Shown one piece after another: positions 8,932-17,910 of a stretch of 64,000 nucleotides of DNA. Position numbers and translations under genes: made by a program. The notes below the pieces were generated by a model. The model ran no database searches and had not been told where the DNA came from. It saw nothing but the letters and a program-made list of their open reading frames with translations. The DNA comes from NORP259 sp041398705 (GTDB lineage Bacteria > Planctomycetota > UBA1135 > GCA-002686595). The stretch lies in contig JAWKUI010000001.1 of the NCBI GenBank assembly GCA_041398705.1, positions 741,040-805,039 on the forward strand, in the 5' to 3' direction. Within the stretch, counting starts at the first letter, position 1; the number at the start of each line of letters is the position of its first letter.

Positions 8932-10002
8932 ATGAGGGCTTCAGGAAAGTTGCGGCGTACCCAAGGCATTGGGTTTGGCAGGGTCTGGGCAAGGTTTCGA
9001 ACCGCCCTCCTGAGATACCTGCCCTGGCCGCTATTGAAACGCCTGGCGCTGCGCCGGCTACCATCGGCCGCCATCGTCGAAGCCACCACGGCTTGCAACC
9101 TCCGCTGTCCACTTTGTCCAACCCATTTGGTGGAGCGCAAGCGCCGGTTCCTTGACCCATCCCTCGTGCAGCGCCTCGTGCAATCCGGAGCCGGTGCACT
9201 GAAAGATGTGGGGTTCCACATCATGGGGGAGCCGAGCTTGCACCCGGAATTGCACAGGATGGTGCGGACTTGTGAGGAAGCGGGCATCCGCACACGGTAC
9301 GGTAGCAACGGAATGCGGCTCGCCGGGGACGTGGATGGGATCCTGGAGAGTGGCCTGTCTGTGCTCTCCGTGGCCATCGACGGATTCGACGAACCGAGCT
9401 ACCAGCGGTATCGCCGGAATGGAAAGCTGGCAACCGTATTGGCGGGTGTGGACCACCTGCTCAAGCAAAGGGCCGCGCGAGGCTTGGACCGGCCTCAAGT
9501 TCAGGTTCAAGTGATCATGTTTCCCTACAATGAACGCGGATCGGAGGCGATCGAAGCGATGCTCCGCGACCTTAAGGCCGATTTGCAGTGCCTCAAGGTG
9601 CCCAGCTACTTCTACAAGCTTCCCGAGGAGCAACGTGCCAAGGTGTCGCGCCGAGTGGGAGAGGCGCGCATGCGAAGGCACGAGGCGGAGGCGGAGCAGT
9701 TCCTGCACGAGGTGGGAGCCGCAGAGGATGGGCTCGAGTATTCGCGGCGTAAGGCGGTACTACCGGGGCAGCTCTTCCGTGAGAGTCGCCTATGTCCCCA
9801 ATTGGCCAAGCTCTATGTTCTGTGCGACGGGCGTGCCGTTCCATGCGGTATGGATGCCGATGGCGACTATGCCTACGGCGATCTTGGCAGCCAAGATCTG
9901 CGCGAAGTCTGGCGAGGTGCCGGGCGCCAGGAGTTGCTCGATCGATTCCGGGGAGGGGAGATGGAGCTCTGCAAGAACTGTAGTCTGGGGTACGGCCTCT
10001 GA
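8932..10002 (+). CDS. Radical SAM / SPASM domain protein
   Basis: The 356-residue protein has the radical-SAM cluster motif CNLRCPLC (Cys55, Cys59, Cys62), followed by HIMGEPSLHPEL (the GGEP-like SAM-binding strand) and SNGMRL. The C-terminus has a SPASM-like cysteine set: LCPQ, LCDGRAVPC, then ELCKNCSLG, which would hold auxiliary Fe-S clusters. A basic amphipathic N-terminus may associate with the membrane. Relatives act on peptides or on small carbon-chain substrates, so the substrate is not predictable here. A TACGCT hexamer 12 nt before ATG 8932 could be the -10 element. The stop is 5 bp from the end of the convergent B12-type radical-SAM gene. Confidence 0.88.
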   Translation: MRASGKLRRTQGIGFGRVWARFRTALLRYLPWPLLKRLALRRLPSAAIVEATTACNLRCPLCPTHLVERKRRFLDPSLVQRLVQSGAGALKDVGFHIMGEPSLHPELHRMVRTCEEAGIRTRYGSNGMRLAGDVDGILESGLSVLSVAIDGFDEPSYQRYRRNGKLATVLAGVDHLLKQRAARGLDRPQVQVQVIMFPYNERGSEAIEAMLRDLKADLQCLKVPSYFYKLPEEQRAKVSRRVGEARMRRHEAEAEQFLHEVGAAEDGLEYSRRKAVLPGQLFRESRLCPQLAKLYVLCDGRAVPCGMDADGDYAYGDLGSQDLREVWRGAGRQELLDRFRGGEMELCKNCSLGYGL

Positions 10003-10007
10003 ACGAT

Positions 10008-11519
10008 TCAGTGGGGCTCCGCAGTCTCCAGGTCCGCGTCCAGCTTGCGTGCTTTCCTATGCAGGTTGGTATCGAACACCGATAAGCGCGCAGCCTGGGC
10101 GACGTGCTTGGCCGTTTCGATGGGGTGCTTAGCAAGTCTGCGGCATACCTTGAGCGCGCGATGTTGCACCATGCGCGGTGAAAGCCGGGTAAAGAAGGCG
10201 TTCACCTCGGTCTGCTTGCGCAGCTCCATGATTCGCGCGAGGGGCACGTGTGGCGTGTACCAGCGTGGAGTCTCGCCGTTCCCATACCGTTTCTCGGGAT
10301 CCTGCCAGCCCGCTGCGTACGAATAATCCGGAGTCAGGATGCCTTGTTCGATTGCCATCGGCCAGACCGGGGTGCCCGGGTACAGCGACAGGCCCACATT
10401 GGCTTTCAACTTGCTGACCTTCAACTTGCGCGCTTCGGCAATCGAATGCACCAAGTCCTGCTCGGTCTCGTTCCCGATGCCGATCAGGTAGGTGCAGCGC
10501 ACGGTCAGTCCGATTTCATCAGCCCACTGCACCGCCTGGCGGACTTGCTCGACCGTGAAACCCTTGCGCAGCCAATCCAGGGTTTCTTGATTCATCGATT
10601 CGGCACCAAAGGTCAATACTCTGCAGCCGGCGGACTTCATGGACCGCATCAATTCCTTGTCTAGGCAATCGACCCGGGTGGTCGCGAGCCACTGGAACTT
10701 CAGTCCCCGCGCCCGGATCAAATCGCACAGGGCGTGGATGCGCTTCTTGCTGAGGGTGAAGGTGTCATCCTGGAAAATGATGCCCTGCTTACCGTGGTCC
10801 GCGAAGATGCGCTGGATCTCCTCGAGCATGTACTCCGGCGAATGCATGCGCGTCTTGCGCGAGAACCAGTCCCGGGTGCAGAAGATGCAGCGCGCGGGGC
10901 ATCCGCGGGAAGTCAGCATCGTGGTACAGCGGGACATGGTGGATGGCATCCGGGTCCCGTAGCTGCGCAGGTGGACCAGGTGACGTGCAGGAAACGGCAA
11001 CTCATCCACGTGCTGGATGTTGCCCTGCGTCCCGCACGAAACCGGAATACCATCCTTGCGGGTCCAGACCCCGCCGATGCCATCGACGGGCCGCCCCTCC
11101 TCCAAGGCTGCGACCAGATCCCGCATCGGGTACTCGCCTTCCCCGGCCACCAGGTGATCAATGGCCGGCACGTGCAGCAGCGTGTCTTCGGGCACAGCCG
11201 AAGGGTGGGGACCCCCGGCGATAATGTGCACGTCCGGCCCGAGGGTGTCGCGCACCCATTGCGCCGTCCGGAACGACTCAAAGCGAGTGGGCGTGTAGAT
11301 GCCCAGACCCACCACATCGGGCCGTTCGCGCATCAGCCAATCCCGGAGCGCCCCGTCTCCCACGCGTTGCTGCAGGGCATCGAGCACCTTCACTTCGTAC
11401 CCGGCAGCCTCCAATACGGCTGCCACATACAGCAGCCCAAGCGGAGGGCGGAAGTTCTCGGCATAGGAGAGCTCCCTATGCATCTTCTCCACATAGGGAT
11501 TGATCAAGGCGATTCTCAT
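10008..11519 (-). CDS. B12-binding-type radical SAM protein
   Basis: The 503-residue protein has an N-terminal Rossmann domain of the cobalamin-binding type (MRIALINPYVEK, FRPPLGLLYVAAVLE, DVVGLGIYTPTRF, HIIAGGPHPSAVPED), without a clear DxHxxG histidine. A radical-SAM core follows with CPARCIFC (Cys207, Cys211, Cys214), FQDDTFTLSKKRI and TFGAESMNQETL. This is the BchE/HpnP-like class of large radical-SAM proteins, which often act on lipids, tetrapyrroles or natural products. ATG 11519 (MRIALINPY) is chosen over an open 43-codon extension because homology begins exactly there. It ends tail-to-tail with the SPASM radical-SAM gene, 5 bp apart, so the pair may work in one pathway although they are not co-transcribed. 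Confidence 0.9.
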   Translation of the reverse strand: MRIALINPYVEKMHRELSYAENFRPPLGLLYVAAVLEAAGYEVKVLDALQQRVGDGALRDWLMRERPDVVGLGIYTPTRFESFRTAQWVRDTLGPDVHIIAGGPHPSAVPEDTLLHVPAIDHLVAGEGEYPMRDLVAALEEGRPVDGIGGVWTRKDGIPVSCGTQGNIQHVDELPFPARHLVHLRSYGTRMPSTMSRCTTMLTSRGCPARCIFCTRDWFSRKTRMHSPEYMLEEIQRIFADHGKQGIIFQDDTFTLSKKRIHALCDLIRARGLKFQWLATTRVDCLDKELMRSMKSAGCRVLTFGAESMNQETLDWLRKGFTVEQVRQAVQWADEIGLTVRCTYLIGIGNETEQDLVHSIAEARKLKVSKLKANVGLSLYPGTPVWPMAIEQGILTPDYSYAAGWQDPEKRYGNGETPRWYTPHVPLARIMELRKQTEVNAFFTRLSPRMVQHRALKVCRRLAKHPIETAKHVAQAARLSVFDTNLHRKARKLDADLETAEPH

Positions 11520-11697
11520 GGCGCGATGTTGGGGATTGACCCAAACACGTACCGAGGGACCACGCGCTACAAAAAAACTGGCGGGGCTTTCCTGCGGCTG
11601 GCTGCCGAGCGGATCCCAGGCAATCGACCCGCTGACACCGCGAGGCACGGTCTGCGGGACACAAATGGCGATACCCGCAGAGGAAGCGGGCGACCTT

Positions 11698-14013
11698 TCA
11701 ATCCGCCAAATCCGGGCAATACCACCGGCTCAGGAATCCCCCGGTTTCGCCAGCAAGGGATTCGCTAGTCAGCGGAACCTCGAGCCGCACCCCGTTGCGG
11801 ATCACGGTTACGGTCATCGCCTTACCCTGGAACTGGAGCAGGGGTTCCAGCAGGCCCGGAGGCGGGTTTTCCCCGAGGGCCTGACCATCGGCCGCTACGA
11901 TGAAGTCCCCTTGCTGGAGTCCTGCTCGCACAAAGCCAGCGGGATGATAGACCTGCACCAGGAGTGCATTCGCCTTGTCGGGACGGAACTCTACGGGCCC
12001 ACATGGCACGGAGATGGGCATCCGCACGCCCCCACAAGCGAGGAAGTACCGTCCCGCGGGCACCCGCGGGAGGGATCCTCGGAGCTGCTCATCGAGGAAG
12101 AAGTAGCCGAGCAAATCGGTGTACTTGGCCAGCGCGTCGGTTTCCAGGAGGAACTCCGAGCCCGATTTCCCACCGCCCCAGTGCACCTCCAGCGGGTAGA
12201 GCTGGGGCACGGGGATAGCTAGGGATTGGCTGCCGGATTGAATGCGCAAGGATTGCACATGCACCGCAATGGCTTGATCCATGTATCCGGATGCGTCCGC
12301 ATTGGAGGCAAGGACCGTCAGTTGGTACGAACCCGGAGCGAGTCGTTCCAACGTGCGCACACCATTCGCATCGACATAATCCTCCGAGCGGATGAAGGGA
12401 ATCGCATCGCTGGGGATCCCTTCGCCGGGTTCCAATCGCACACCAAAAACCCGCTCCGGTGAATCTTCGGAGAAGCCGGTCAGCCGCAGTTCCAACGAAC
12501 CAGCTGCTTGGAACTGTAGAGTCAACTCGCGTTGGCCCGGAGTCAGATTTGCCTGTAGGGTTCCGAAGCGTTTGCTGGTGGCGCTGAGCAAGAAAGTGAA
12601 TTGCGCACTGCCCGGGTCAAAGTAGGAATCACTGGTCTCCGAGTCGAACTCTGCCAAGTAGCAGCCTTCACGACTCCAGCGTCGGGCCAACATTCTCGAT
12701 GAGGAGGACCTGGAGGACTGGCACTCCAGGTGGAACTCCACATCACGAAGTTTCTCGCCATCGGGCCCTAGACAATGGATGCGTAGCGATCGCTCCGGGT
12801 CGACCGGGGGCAGAGCTACTTCGATGCGGTTGTACCCGTCCTGAACCTCAATCTCCTGATACCCCGTCAAGGGCAAGTCCTCGTGCACGCGGACGCCCAA
12901 CGCGTAGCGGCCGGGCAGGAGTTCCGTGAAGCGGGCGGTGCTCTGGTACGACGTGTACTCGCGCAGGTTGCTTTCCGCCAATGCGGCAAGGTTGACCGGC
13001 TTACCTTGCACAATGGGAGCCATGTCGATGACGGCACTCTTGAGGCGGGTCGCCGGGTCGGCGATTACAATCACATCCAGGGAGGTTCGCTGTTCCAGTT
13101 GCAGCACGATGGGCGGCTGGAACTCGGGCGAGTTTGAGTTGAAGGTGCGTTCCGGGCTCTTCATCTCCCCCGTGAGCGAAGATGTCGGATTGTAGGTCGC
13201 TTCCAGGGCGAGGGTGCCCCGCAGCATTGGCAATACCGGTTCTTCGGGGGACCAATCCATGGACTCGAAGATCTCAAGAGCGGGTTCGGCCAGGCGCACG
13301 GAGGCGTGGGGCGGCTGCAGACCATCCGGCAGGCGCACGTCGACGAGAGTCCAAAGGGCTTCGAACCCGAGGAAGTCCACGTTGCGCCTGGGCGGAGTGC
13401 TGAACATGCCCAGGGCGCCAAAGAAGAGCCAATCCTGCTTGCACGCCAACACGCGCCAAGGGCCGCTGCCAATGCCCTCGAATGCGTAGCTACCGTCGGC
13501 CGCGGATCTCGCCGTCGCGTAGGGGATCACAGTATTCGCATACTCCGCCGCCCATTGCTGCAATCGCTGCTTCTCGGCCTGCCGATCCGGCTCGCCCTTG
13601 GCGCGGGCGGCCGCCGCGAACCGAGGTATAGGGTTACTCGAATCCGCGTAGTAGAGCTCGAGCAGGGCGCCTTCAATTGGCATGCCCCGGTCATTCACGA
13701 CAATGCCAGTGATGGCATCTCGCCCTCGTCGGGAATCATCGATTGGAGCGGATCCAGTCGGGTGCGAAGCGGATGGCAAGGAAATGGGCACAAGGTCCGT
13801 CGCCTCCGCGCTTGCACGGAGGCCGGGGCTGGCAGTCGGAGGAGCTTCCTTCAAGGGGTCCTGCGTGGCGCGGGAATCCCGTGGCTTGGATGAGCCGTGC
13901 ATATCCGGCTGCAGGGCCTGCACTTCGGAGGAAGGCGGCCGGAGTAGGAAAACGGTGGCGGCACCGACCAGGATCCCAAGGATCCACGAAATGAATACGG
14001 AGCGAAAATACAT
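11698..14013 (-). CDS. Membrane-anchored carboxypeptidase-regulatory-like / PDZ protein
   Basis: The 771-residue protein has one N-terminal transmembrane helix (residues about 5-26) and is otherwise extracytoplasmic. Near residues 100-190 it has a carboxypeptidase-regulatory-like beta domain (ITGIVVNDRGMPIEGALLEL, SAADGSYAFEGIGSG). The middle region consists of further beta-rich segments without clear motifs. The last 75 residues form a PDZ domain (PAGFVRAGLQQGDFIVAADG, then GKAMTVTVIRNGVRLEVPL). PDZ domains of this kind recognise C-terminal peptides; no protease active site is visible, so it is probably a scaffold or recognition protein at the cell surface. It is in the same family style as the 710-residue protein at 17911-20043. 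A run of seven T on the minus strand lies about 130 nt downstream. Confidence 0.8.
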   Translation of the reverse strand: MYFRSVFISWILGILVGAATVFLLRPPSSEVQALQPDMHGSSKPRDSRATQDPLKEAPPTASPGLRASAEATDLVPISLPSASHPTGSAPIDDSRRGRDAITGIVVNDRGMPIEGALLELYYADSSNPIPRFAAAARAKGEPDRQAEKQRLQQWAAEYANTVIPYATARSAADGSYAFEGIGSGPWRVLACKQDWLFFGALGMFSTPPRRNVDFLGFEALWTLVDVRLPDGLQPPHASVRLAEPALEIFESMDWSPEEPVLPMLRGTLALEATYNPTSSLTGEMKSPERTFNSNSPEFQPPIVLQLEQRTSLDVIVIADPATRLKSAVIDMAPIVQGKPVNLAALAESNLREYTSYQSTARFTELLPGRYALGVRVHEDLPLTGYQEIEVQDGYNRIEVALPPVDPERSLRIHCLGPDGEKLRDVEFHLECQSSRSSSSRMLARRWSREGCYLAEFDSETSDSYFDPGSAQFTFLLSATSKRFGTLQANLTPGQRELTLQFQAAGSLELRLTGFSEDSPERVFGVRLEPGEGIPSDAIPFIRSEDYVDANGVRTLERLAPGSYQLTVLASNADASGYMDQAIAVHVQSLRIQSGSQSLAIPVPQLYPLEVHWGGGKSGSEFLLETDALAKYTDLLGYFFLDEQLRGSLPRVPAGRYFLACGGVRMPISVPCGPVEFRPDKANALLVQVYHPAGFVRAGLQQGDFIVAADGQALGENPPPGLLEPLLQFQGKAMTVTVIRNGVRLEVPLTSESLAGETGGFLSRWYCPDLAD

Positions 14014-14178
14014 GGGCGGAATGCAATGCCATATCCGCTCGCTTCGCGCGGGTATCGCAGTTTCTTGCCGAAGCGAAACAAGCGGAGGATCGCTGGACCC
14101 TAGCCCAGGATCGCCGATTTCGCGACCGGGCAGGGTGGCAAAAGCCGGCGGGCGGTCCGCCCTGTACCCAAGTCCCCC

Positions 14179-14769
14179 CTAGCCCGCAACCACCGGCTGC
14201 CGGAGGATCGTCTTGAGCTTCTCCGGCGCCGTGCGCCGCGGGTCCGAGAGGTAGATCTCGTGGTGCGGCAGACCGAAGGTCACTCCGGCCTCGGGCATCA
14301 CGCGGTCGTGCAGTTCGGCGAGGGTGGGGCCTTCGTCGGCGTAGGGGCCGATGTGCAGGGTCTGGAAGACATCGCCTTCGTCGATCTCCATGAGTTCGAC
14401 GCCTTGGGTGCCCTTCTTGGCCATGGCTTCTTTCAGCATGGCCGAGTCGACCCAATCGGGCATGCGCAGCATGGCGCGCCACTGCCAGAGATCGCGGCGG
14501 CCGGCGGTGAAGGCGGCGAGATCCTCCGACCACCACTGGGTGCTCTGGGGCGGCACGGTGAAGTCGCGGCCGGCGGCTTTGCTGGCGAATTTGATCGCGT
14601 AGGCGGTGGGGTAGAGGGCGTGCAGGGCGGCGGCGTAGGCGGGGCTTTCGGGGGCGCCTTGGCCAAGAACGGCGAGGTAGCGGCAGGCGGGCAGGCGCAG
14701 GCGTTGCCACGAGCCGGCTTTGGCCCCGTAGTAGGCGCGGTCGGCTTTCTTGAGGTCGAGTTTGTCCAT
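14179..14769 (-). CDS. GyrI-like small-molecule-binding domain protein
   Basis: The 196-residue protein matches stand-alone GyrI-like proteins: it begins MDKLDLKKADRAYY, has PACRYLAVLGQGAPESP, QWRAMLRMPDWV and GVELMEIDEGDVFQTLHIGPY, and ends with HEIYLSDPRRTAPEKLKTILR. These domains are bacterial SRPBCC/SHV-type folds that bind hydrophobic or cationic small molecules; some are effector domains of regulators, and stand-alone forms include hydrolases of toxic cyclopropanoids. No DNA-binding domain is present. The ATG shares one base with the rsgA stop (TGATG), so it is translated from the rsgA message. Confidence 0.85.
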   Translation of the reverse strand: MDKLDLKKADRAYYGAKAGSWQRLRLPACRYLAVLGQGAPESPAYAAALHALYPTAYAIKFASKAAGRDFTVPPQSTQWWSEDLAAFTAGRRDLWQWRAMLRMPDWVDSAMLKEAMAKKGTQGVELMEIDEGDVFQTLHIGPYADEGPTLAELHDRVMPEAGVTFGLPHHEIYLSDPRRTAPEKLKTILRQPVVAG

Positions 14770-15713
14770 CACTCGATCTCGCCAGCCGCGTCGGGGTCGT
14801 AGGCGGTTTCCGGGCGGATCTCGTCGAGCAGGTCGAGGTAACTCGCGTAGCGCGAAGCGGCGAGCTTCAAGTCCTCCACTGCATCCGCCACGCCGCAATC
14901 GGGTTCGTGATCGTGCGAGCAGTCGGGATAACGGCAGCGCTCGGCGTATTTGGCGAAATCCGGGAATAAATCGCGCAGACGGGCGGCGTTGATGTCGTAG
15001 AGCCGGAAGGCGCGGATGCCGGGGGTGTCGATGGCGAAGCCGCCCATCGCCAAACGGTGCAGGCGCGAATAAGTCGTCGTGTGTTTGCCCTGCTTCCAGT
15101 ACTTGCTGACACGGCCTTCCTTGATGTTCAGGTCGGGCTGGATGCGGTTCAACAGGGTCGACTTGCCAGCGCCGGAAGGGCCGTAGAAGACCGAGACCTT
15201 GTCCTTCATCAGCGCCGCGAGTTCGTCGAGTCCGCGTCCATCGGTGGCGCAGGTGTGCAGCACACGGATCGGGATCGCCTCATAGGTCTTCGTGATCGCC
15301 TCGACCTCGCCTTCGGCGGCCAAGTCGATCTTGTTGAGCACCAGCACCGGTTCGATCTCGTGCCAGAAGCACGCGGCCAGGATGCGATCGGTCCGGTTCG
15401 AGGAAAAGCCCGGCCGCGAAAGCGAGCTGATCAGGAAAAGCTGGTCTACGTTGGCCACCAGCACCTGCTCGCGCGGGTCATGGGCGGAGGCGATGCGGCC
15501 CAGGTAGTTGCGCCGTTCGAGCACGCGTTCTACCGGCAGGGGATCGCCATCGGCGCCGAGCTCGACGAAATCGCCAACCGCGATCGGGTTCTTCTGCTCG
15601 CCCCGCTGGCCAAAAAGCGAACCACGGGGGGAAGCCTGCACGGATTTTCCGTCCAGGTCCACGTGAACGACCTTGGCGTCCACTTGCAGCACTCGTCCGA
15701 TTCGGGAGGTCAT
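14769..15713 (-). CDS. rsgA: Ribosome small-subunit-dependent GTPase A
   Basis: The 314-residue protein has the circularly permuted GTPase order typical of RsgA: an N-terminal OB-fold, then G4 (LNKID), G1/Walker A (GPSGAGKST) and G3 (DTPGIRAF), with a C-terminal zinc site CRYPDCSHDHEPDC. RsgA matures the 30S subunit in the cytosol by releasing assembly factors on GTP hydrolysis. ATG 15713 is chosen; a GTG two codons upstream is possible. A TATCCT hexamer lies 10 nt before the ATG and is the likely -10 element. It is divergent from the trmH/rarA unit and coupled to the downstream GyrI-like gene. Confidence 0.95.
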   Translation of the reverse strand: MTSRIGRVLQVDAKVVHVDLDGKSVQASPRGSLFGQRGEQKNPIAVGDFVELGADGDPLPVERVLERRNYLGRIASAHDPREQVLVANVDQLFLISSLSRPGFSSNRTDRILAACFWHEIEPVLVLNKIDLAAEGEVEAITKTYEAIPIRVLHTCATDGRGLDELAALMKDKVSVFYGPSGAGKSTLLNRIQPDLNIKEGRVSKYWKQGKHTTTYSRLHRLAMGGFAIDTPGIRAFRLYDINAARLRDLFPDFAKYAERCRYPDCSHDHEPDCGVADAVEDLKLAASRYASYLDLLDEIRPETAYDPDAAGEIE

Positions 15714-15831
15714 GGGCACGGGCAGGATAGCCCGGATCGAGGCCGGGGGCAGTGCGCGGACCTGGAATTCGAGTCGGACATGGCCGATGCAAATTTCCGC
15801 GCTGGCCTATGCCGCCGGCCGCGCAAGAACC

Positions 15832-15837
15832 TATAAA
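15832..15837 (+). promoter_or_regulatory. -10 hexamer TATAAA before trmH-type gene (predicted leaderless)
   Basis: TATAAA ends 7 nt before GTG 15845, so transcription would start at or near the start codon. No Shine-Dalgarno is present. This decides the start codon of the methyltransferase gene. Confidence 0.5.
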
Positions 15838-15844
15838 TCCATCC

Positions 15845-16633
15845 GTGCGCTGCCATCCGGAAGTCCTGCGATCCGCCTCGAACACCCGCATCCGCGCCCT
15901 GCGCGCGGTGGCCCAGGGCAAAGATCGTTCGTTGATCCTGCTCGAAGGCAGCCGCCTTGTGGGGGATGCCCTCTCCGCGCGTTGCCAGGTCGAGGCGATC
16001 TTCGTGCGCGAAGACCGCCAAGACCTGCTGCTGACCTTGCCCCAGGCCCAGGTCCCCTGTTTCGCCGTAGCCCCGGCCCTGCACGACCGCCTTTCGACCC
16101 TCAAGCAAGCCCCGCCGGTGCTCGCCCTCGCCGCGCCCCCTGCGCCTGCGCGTATCGGGGACCTGCCCACCTCGAACGCTCCGCTCGTGCTCGTGGTCGC
16201 CGGCATCGCCGACCCCGGCAACCTCGGTGCCCTCGCGCGTTCGGCCGAAGCCGCCGGCGCGCGCCTTTTGGTGCATGTGGGCGGCGGCGTATCGACCGGC
16301 AATCCCAAAGCCTTGCGTGGTTCGATGGGCAGCCTGCTGCGCCTGCCGGTGGCGCCGGTGGCCGATGCGCAAGACGCGTGGCAAGAGCTCGACCGCCTCG
16401 GGTATCGCCAACTCGGCGCCGCCACCCGCGGCGGCAAGACCCCCGCGCGAACCGACTGGTCCGGACCCTGCGCCCTCTGGATCACCGGCGAAACGGGCGT
16501 GGCCCCGGCGGTGATGGACCGGCTGATCCCGATCACGATTCCGCTCGCCGCACCGGTCGAATCCCTCAACGCCACGGTCGCCGCATCGCTGCTGCTCTTT
16601 GCCGCCGGCCGCGTGCCCGGAGGCAAGGTATGA
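15845..16633 (+). CDS. TrmH/SpoU family RNA 2'-O-methyltransferase
   Basis: With the GTG start the protein has 262 residues. The N-terminal part (LRSASNTRIRALRAV, LILLEGSRLVGDAL) is the SpoU substrate-binding domain. The catalytic SPOUT domain has motif 1 (GIADPGNLGALARSAEAAG), motif 2 (ALWITGETGV) and motif 3 (IPLAAPVESLNATVAASLLL). It would methylate a ribose 2'-OH in rRNA or tRNA using SAM; the target base is not evident. GTG 15845 is preferred over ATG codons at 15752 and 15809 because a TATAAA box sits 7 nt upstream and the extension lacks family similarity. Its TGA overlaps the rarA ATG (ATGA), so the two are coupled. Confidence 0.88.
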   Translation: MRCHPEVLRSASNTRIRALRAVAQGKDRSLILLEGSRLVGDALSARCQVEAIFVREDRQDLLLTLPQAQVPCFAVAPALHDRLSTLKQAPPVLALAAPPAPARIGDLPTSNAPLVLVVAGIADPGNLGALARSAEAAGARLLVHVGGGVSTGNPKALRGSMGSLLRLPVAPVADAQDAWQELDRLGYRQLGAATRGGKTPARTDWSGPCALWITGETGVAPAVMDRLIPITIPLAAPVESLNATVAASLLLFAAGRVPGGKV

Positions 16634-17901
16634 GCTACCTGTTCGGAACCGAGGACCCCGGCGCCCTGCCCGCCACCTCCGCCGGCGCGCCCCTCGCCGA
16701 CCGCATGCGACCGCGCACGCTGGACCAGTACGTGGGCCAGCGGCACCTGATCGGAGCGGGCAAGGTGCTCGATCCGGGGCGCGATGCGTGGAATGCCCAG
16801 AGCTTCATCCTCTGGGGTCCGCCCGGCGTGGGCAAAACCACCCTCGCCCGCCTGATCGCCGCGCGCAGCGGCCTGCGCTTCGTGGCCTATTCCGCCGTGC
16901 TTTCGGGCATCAAGGAAATCCGCCAGGTCATGTCCGAAGCCGCCGACTGGCGCGCGCAACGCGGCAAGGGGTCGGTGGTGTTCGTCGACGAGATCCACCG
17001 CTTCAACAAGGCCCAACAGGACGCGTTCCTGCCCTTCGTCGAGCGCGGGGACATCCTGCTGGTGGGCGCAACCACTGAAAACCCCTCGTTCGAGGTCAAC
17101 AGCGCGCTCTTGTCCCGCTGCCGCGTGTTGATGCTCGAACCGCTGACGCCCGGCGACCTGGTCGAGCTCTTGCAACGGGCCCTGGACGACGAACAAGGCC
17201 TTGCCGACCAGAACCTCAAGGTGCCCGAGACCCTATTGGTCGCCATGGCCCACGCCAGCGACGGCGACGCACGCCGGGCTCTGACCCTGCTCGAGACTTG
17301 CGCCGTCATCGCAGGCCCCGACGCCACCCTGCACTCGGATCACCTCAAAGAGGCCCTGCAGGGCAAGGTCCTGCACTACGACAAAAACGGCGAAGAGCAC
17401 TACAACCTCATCTCCGCCCTTCACAAGTCGATCCGCAACTCCGATCCCAACGCCAGCCTCTACTGGCTGACGCGCATGATGGAAGCCGGCGAAGACGGCA
17501 TGTACCTCGCCCGCCGCCTGATCCGCATGGCCAGCGAAGACATCGGCCTCGCCGACCCCTTCGCCCTACGCATCACCCTCGACGCCGCCGAAGCCTTCCA
17601 CCAACTCGGCTACCCCGAGGGCAAACTCGCCCTCGTGCAAGCCGCCGTCTACCTCTCCCGCGCCCCCAAGAGCAACGCCCTCTACACCGCCCTCGGCCAG
17701 GCGATCCAGGACGTGCGGCAAACGAGCGCCGAACCGGTCCCCAAGCACCTGCGCAACGCGCCTACCGCCCTCATGCGCCAAGCGGGGTATGGCGAAGGCT
17801 ATCGCTACGCGCACGATGATCCGGCTGCCAAGGACGAGATGACGTGTCTGCCGCCGGGTCTTGAAGGCCGCGAGTACTTCCCGCGCAAGAAGCCGAAGTA
17901 G
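16630..17901 (+). CDS. rarA: Replication-associated recombination protein A (AAA+ ATPase)
   Basis: The 423-residue protein is colinear with RarA/MgsA. It has PLADRMRPRTLDQYVGQRHL, Walker A GPPGVGKTT, Walker B VVFVDEIHRFNKAQQDAFLP, sensor 1 GATTENPSFEVNSALLSRCR and the C-terminal tetramerisation region with KSIRNSDPNASLYWLTRM and ASEDIGLADP. RarA acts at stalled replication forks with SSB and RecA. ATG 16630 overlaps the preceding stop by ATGA; the frame is open far upstream, but that part lies inside the trmH-type gene. It ends 9 bp from the convergent surface-protein gene. Confidence 0.96.
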   Translation: MSYLFGTEDPGALPATSAGAPLADRMRPRTLDQYVGQRHLIGAGKVLDPGRDAWNAQSFILWGPPGVGKTTLARLIAARSGLRFVAYSAVLSGIKEIRQVMSEAADWRAQRGKGSVVFVDEIHRFNKAQQDAFLPFVERGDILLVGATTENPSFEVNSALLSRCRVLMLEPLTPGDLVELLQRALDDEQGLADQNLKVPETLLVAMAHASDGDARRALTLLETCAVIAGPDATLHSDHLKEALQGKVLHYDKNGEEHYNLISALHKSIRNSDPNASLYWLTRMMEAGEDGMYLARRLIRMASEDIGLADPFALRITLDAAEAFHQLGYPEGKLALVQAAVYLSRAPKSNALYTALGQAIQDVRQTSAEPVPKHLRNAPTALMRQAGYGEGYRYAHDDPAAKDEMTCLPPGLEGREYFPRKKPK

Positions 17902-17910
17902 GCGCGACTT

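Noticed and set aside
11560..11600. Intrinsic terminator for the PDZ-protein gene
   Set aside because: A run of seven T is present on the minus strand, but no stable stem directly precedes it.
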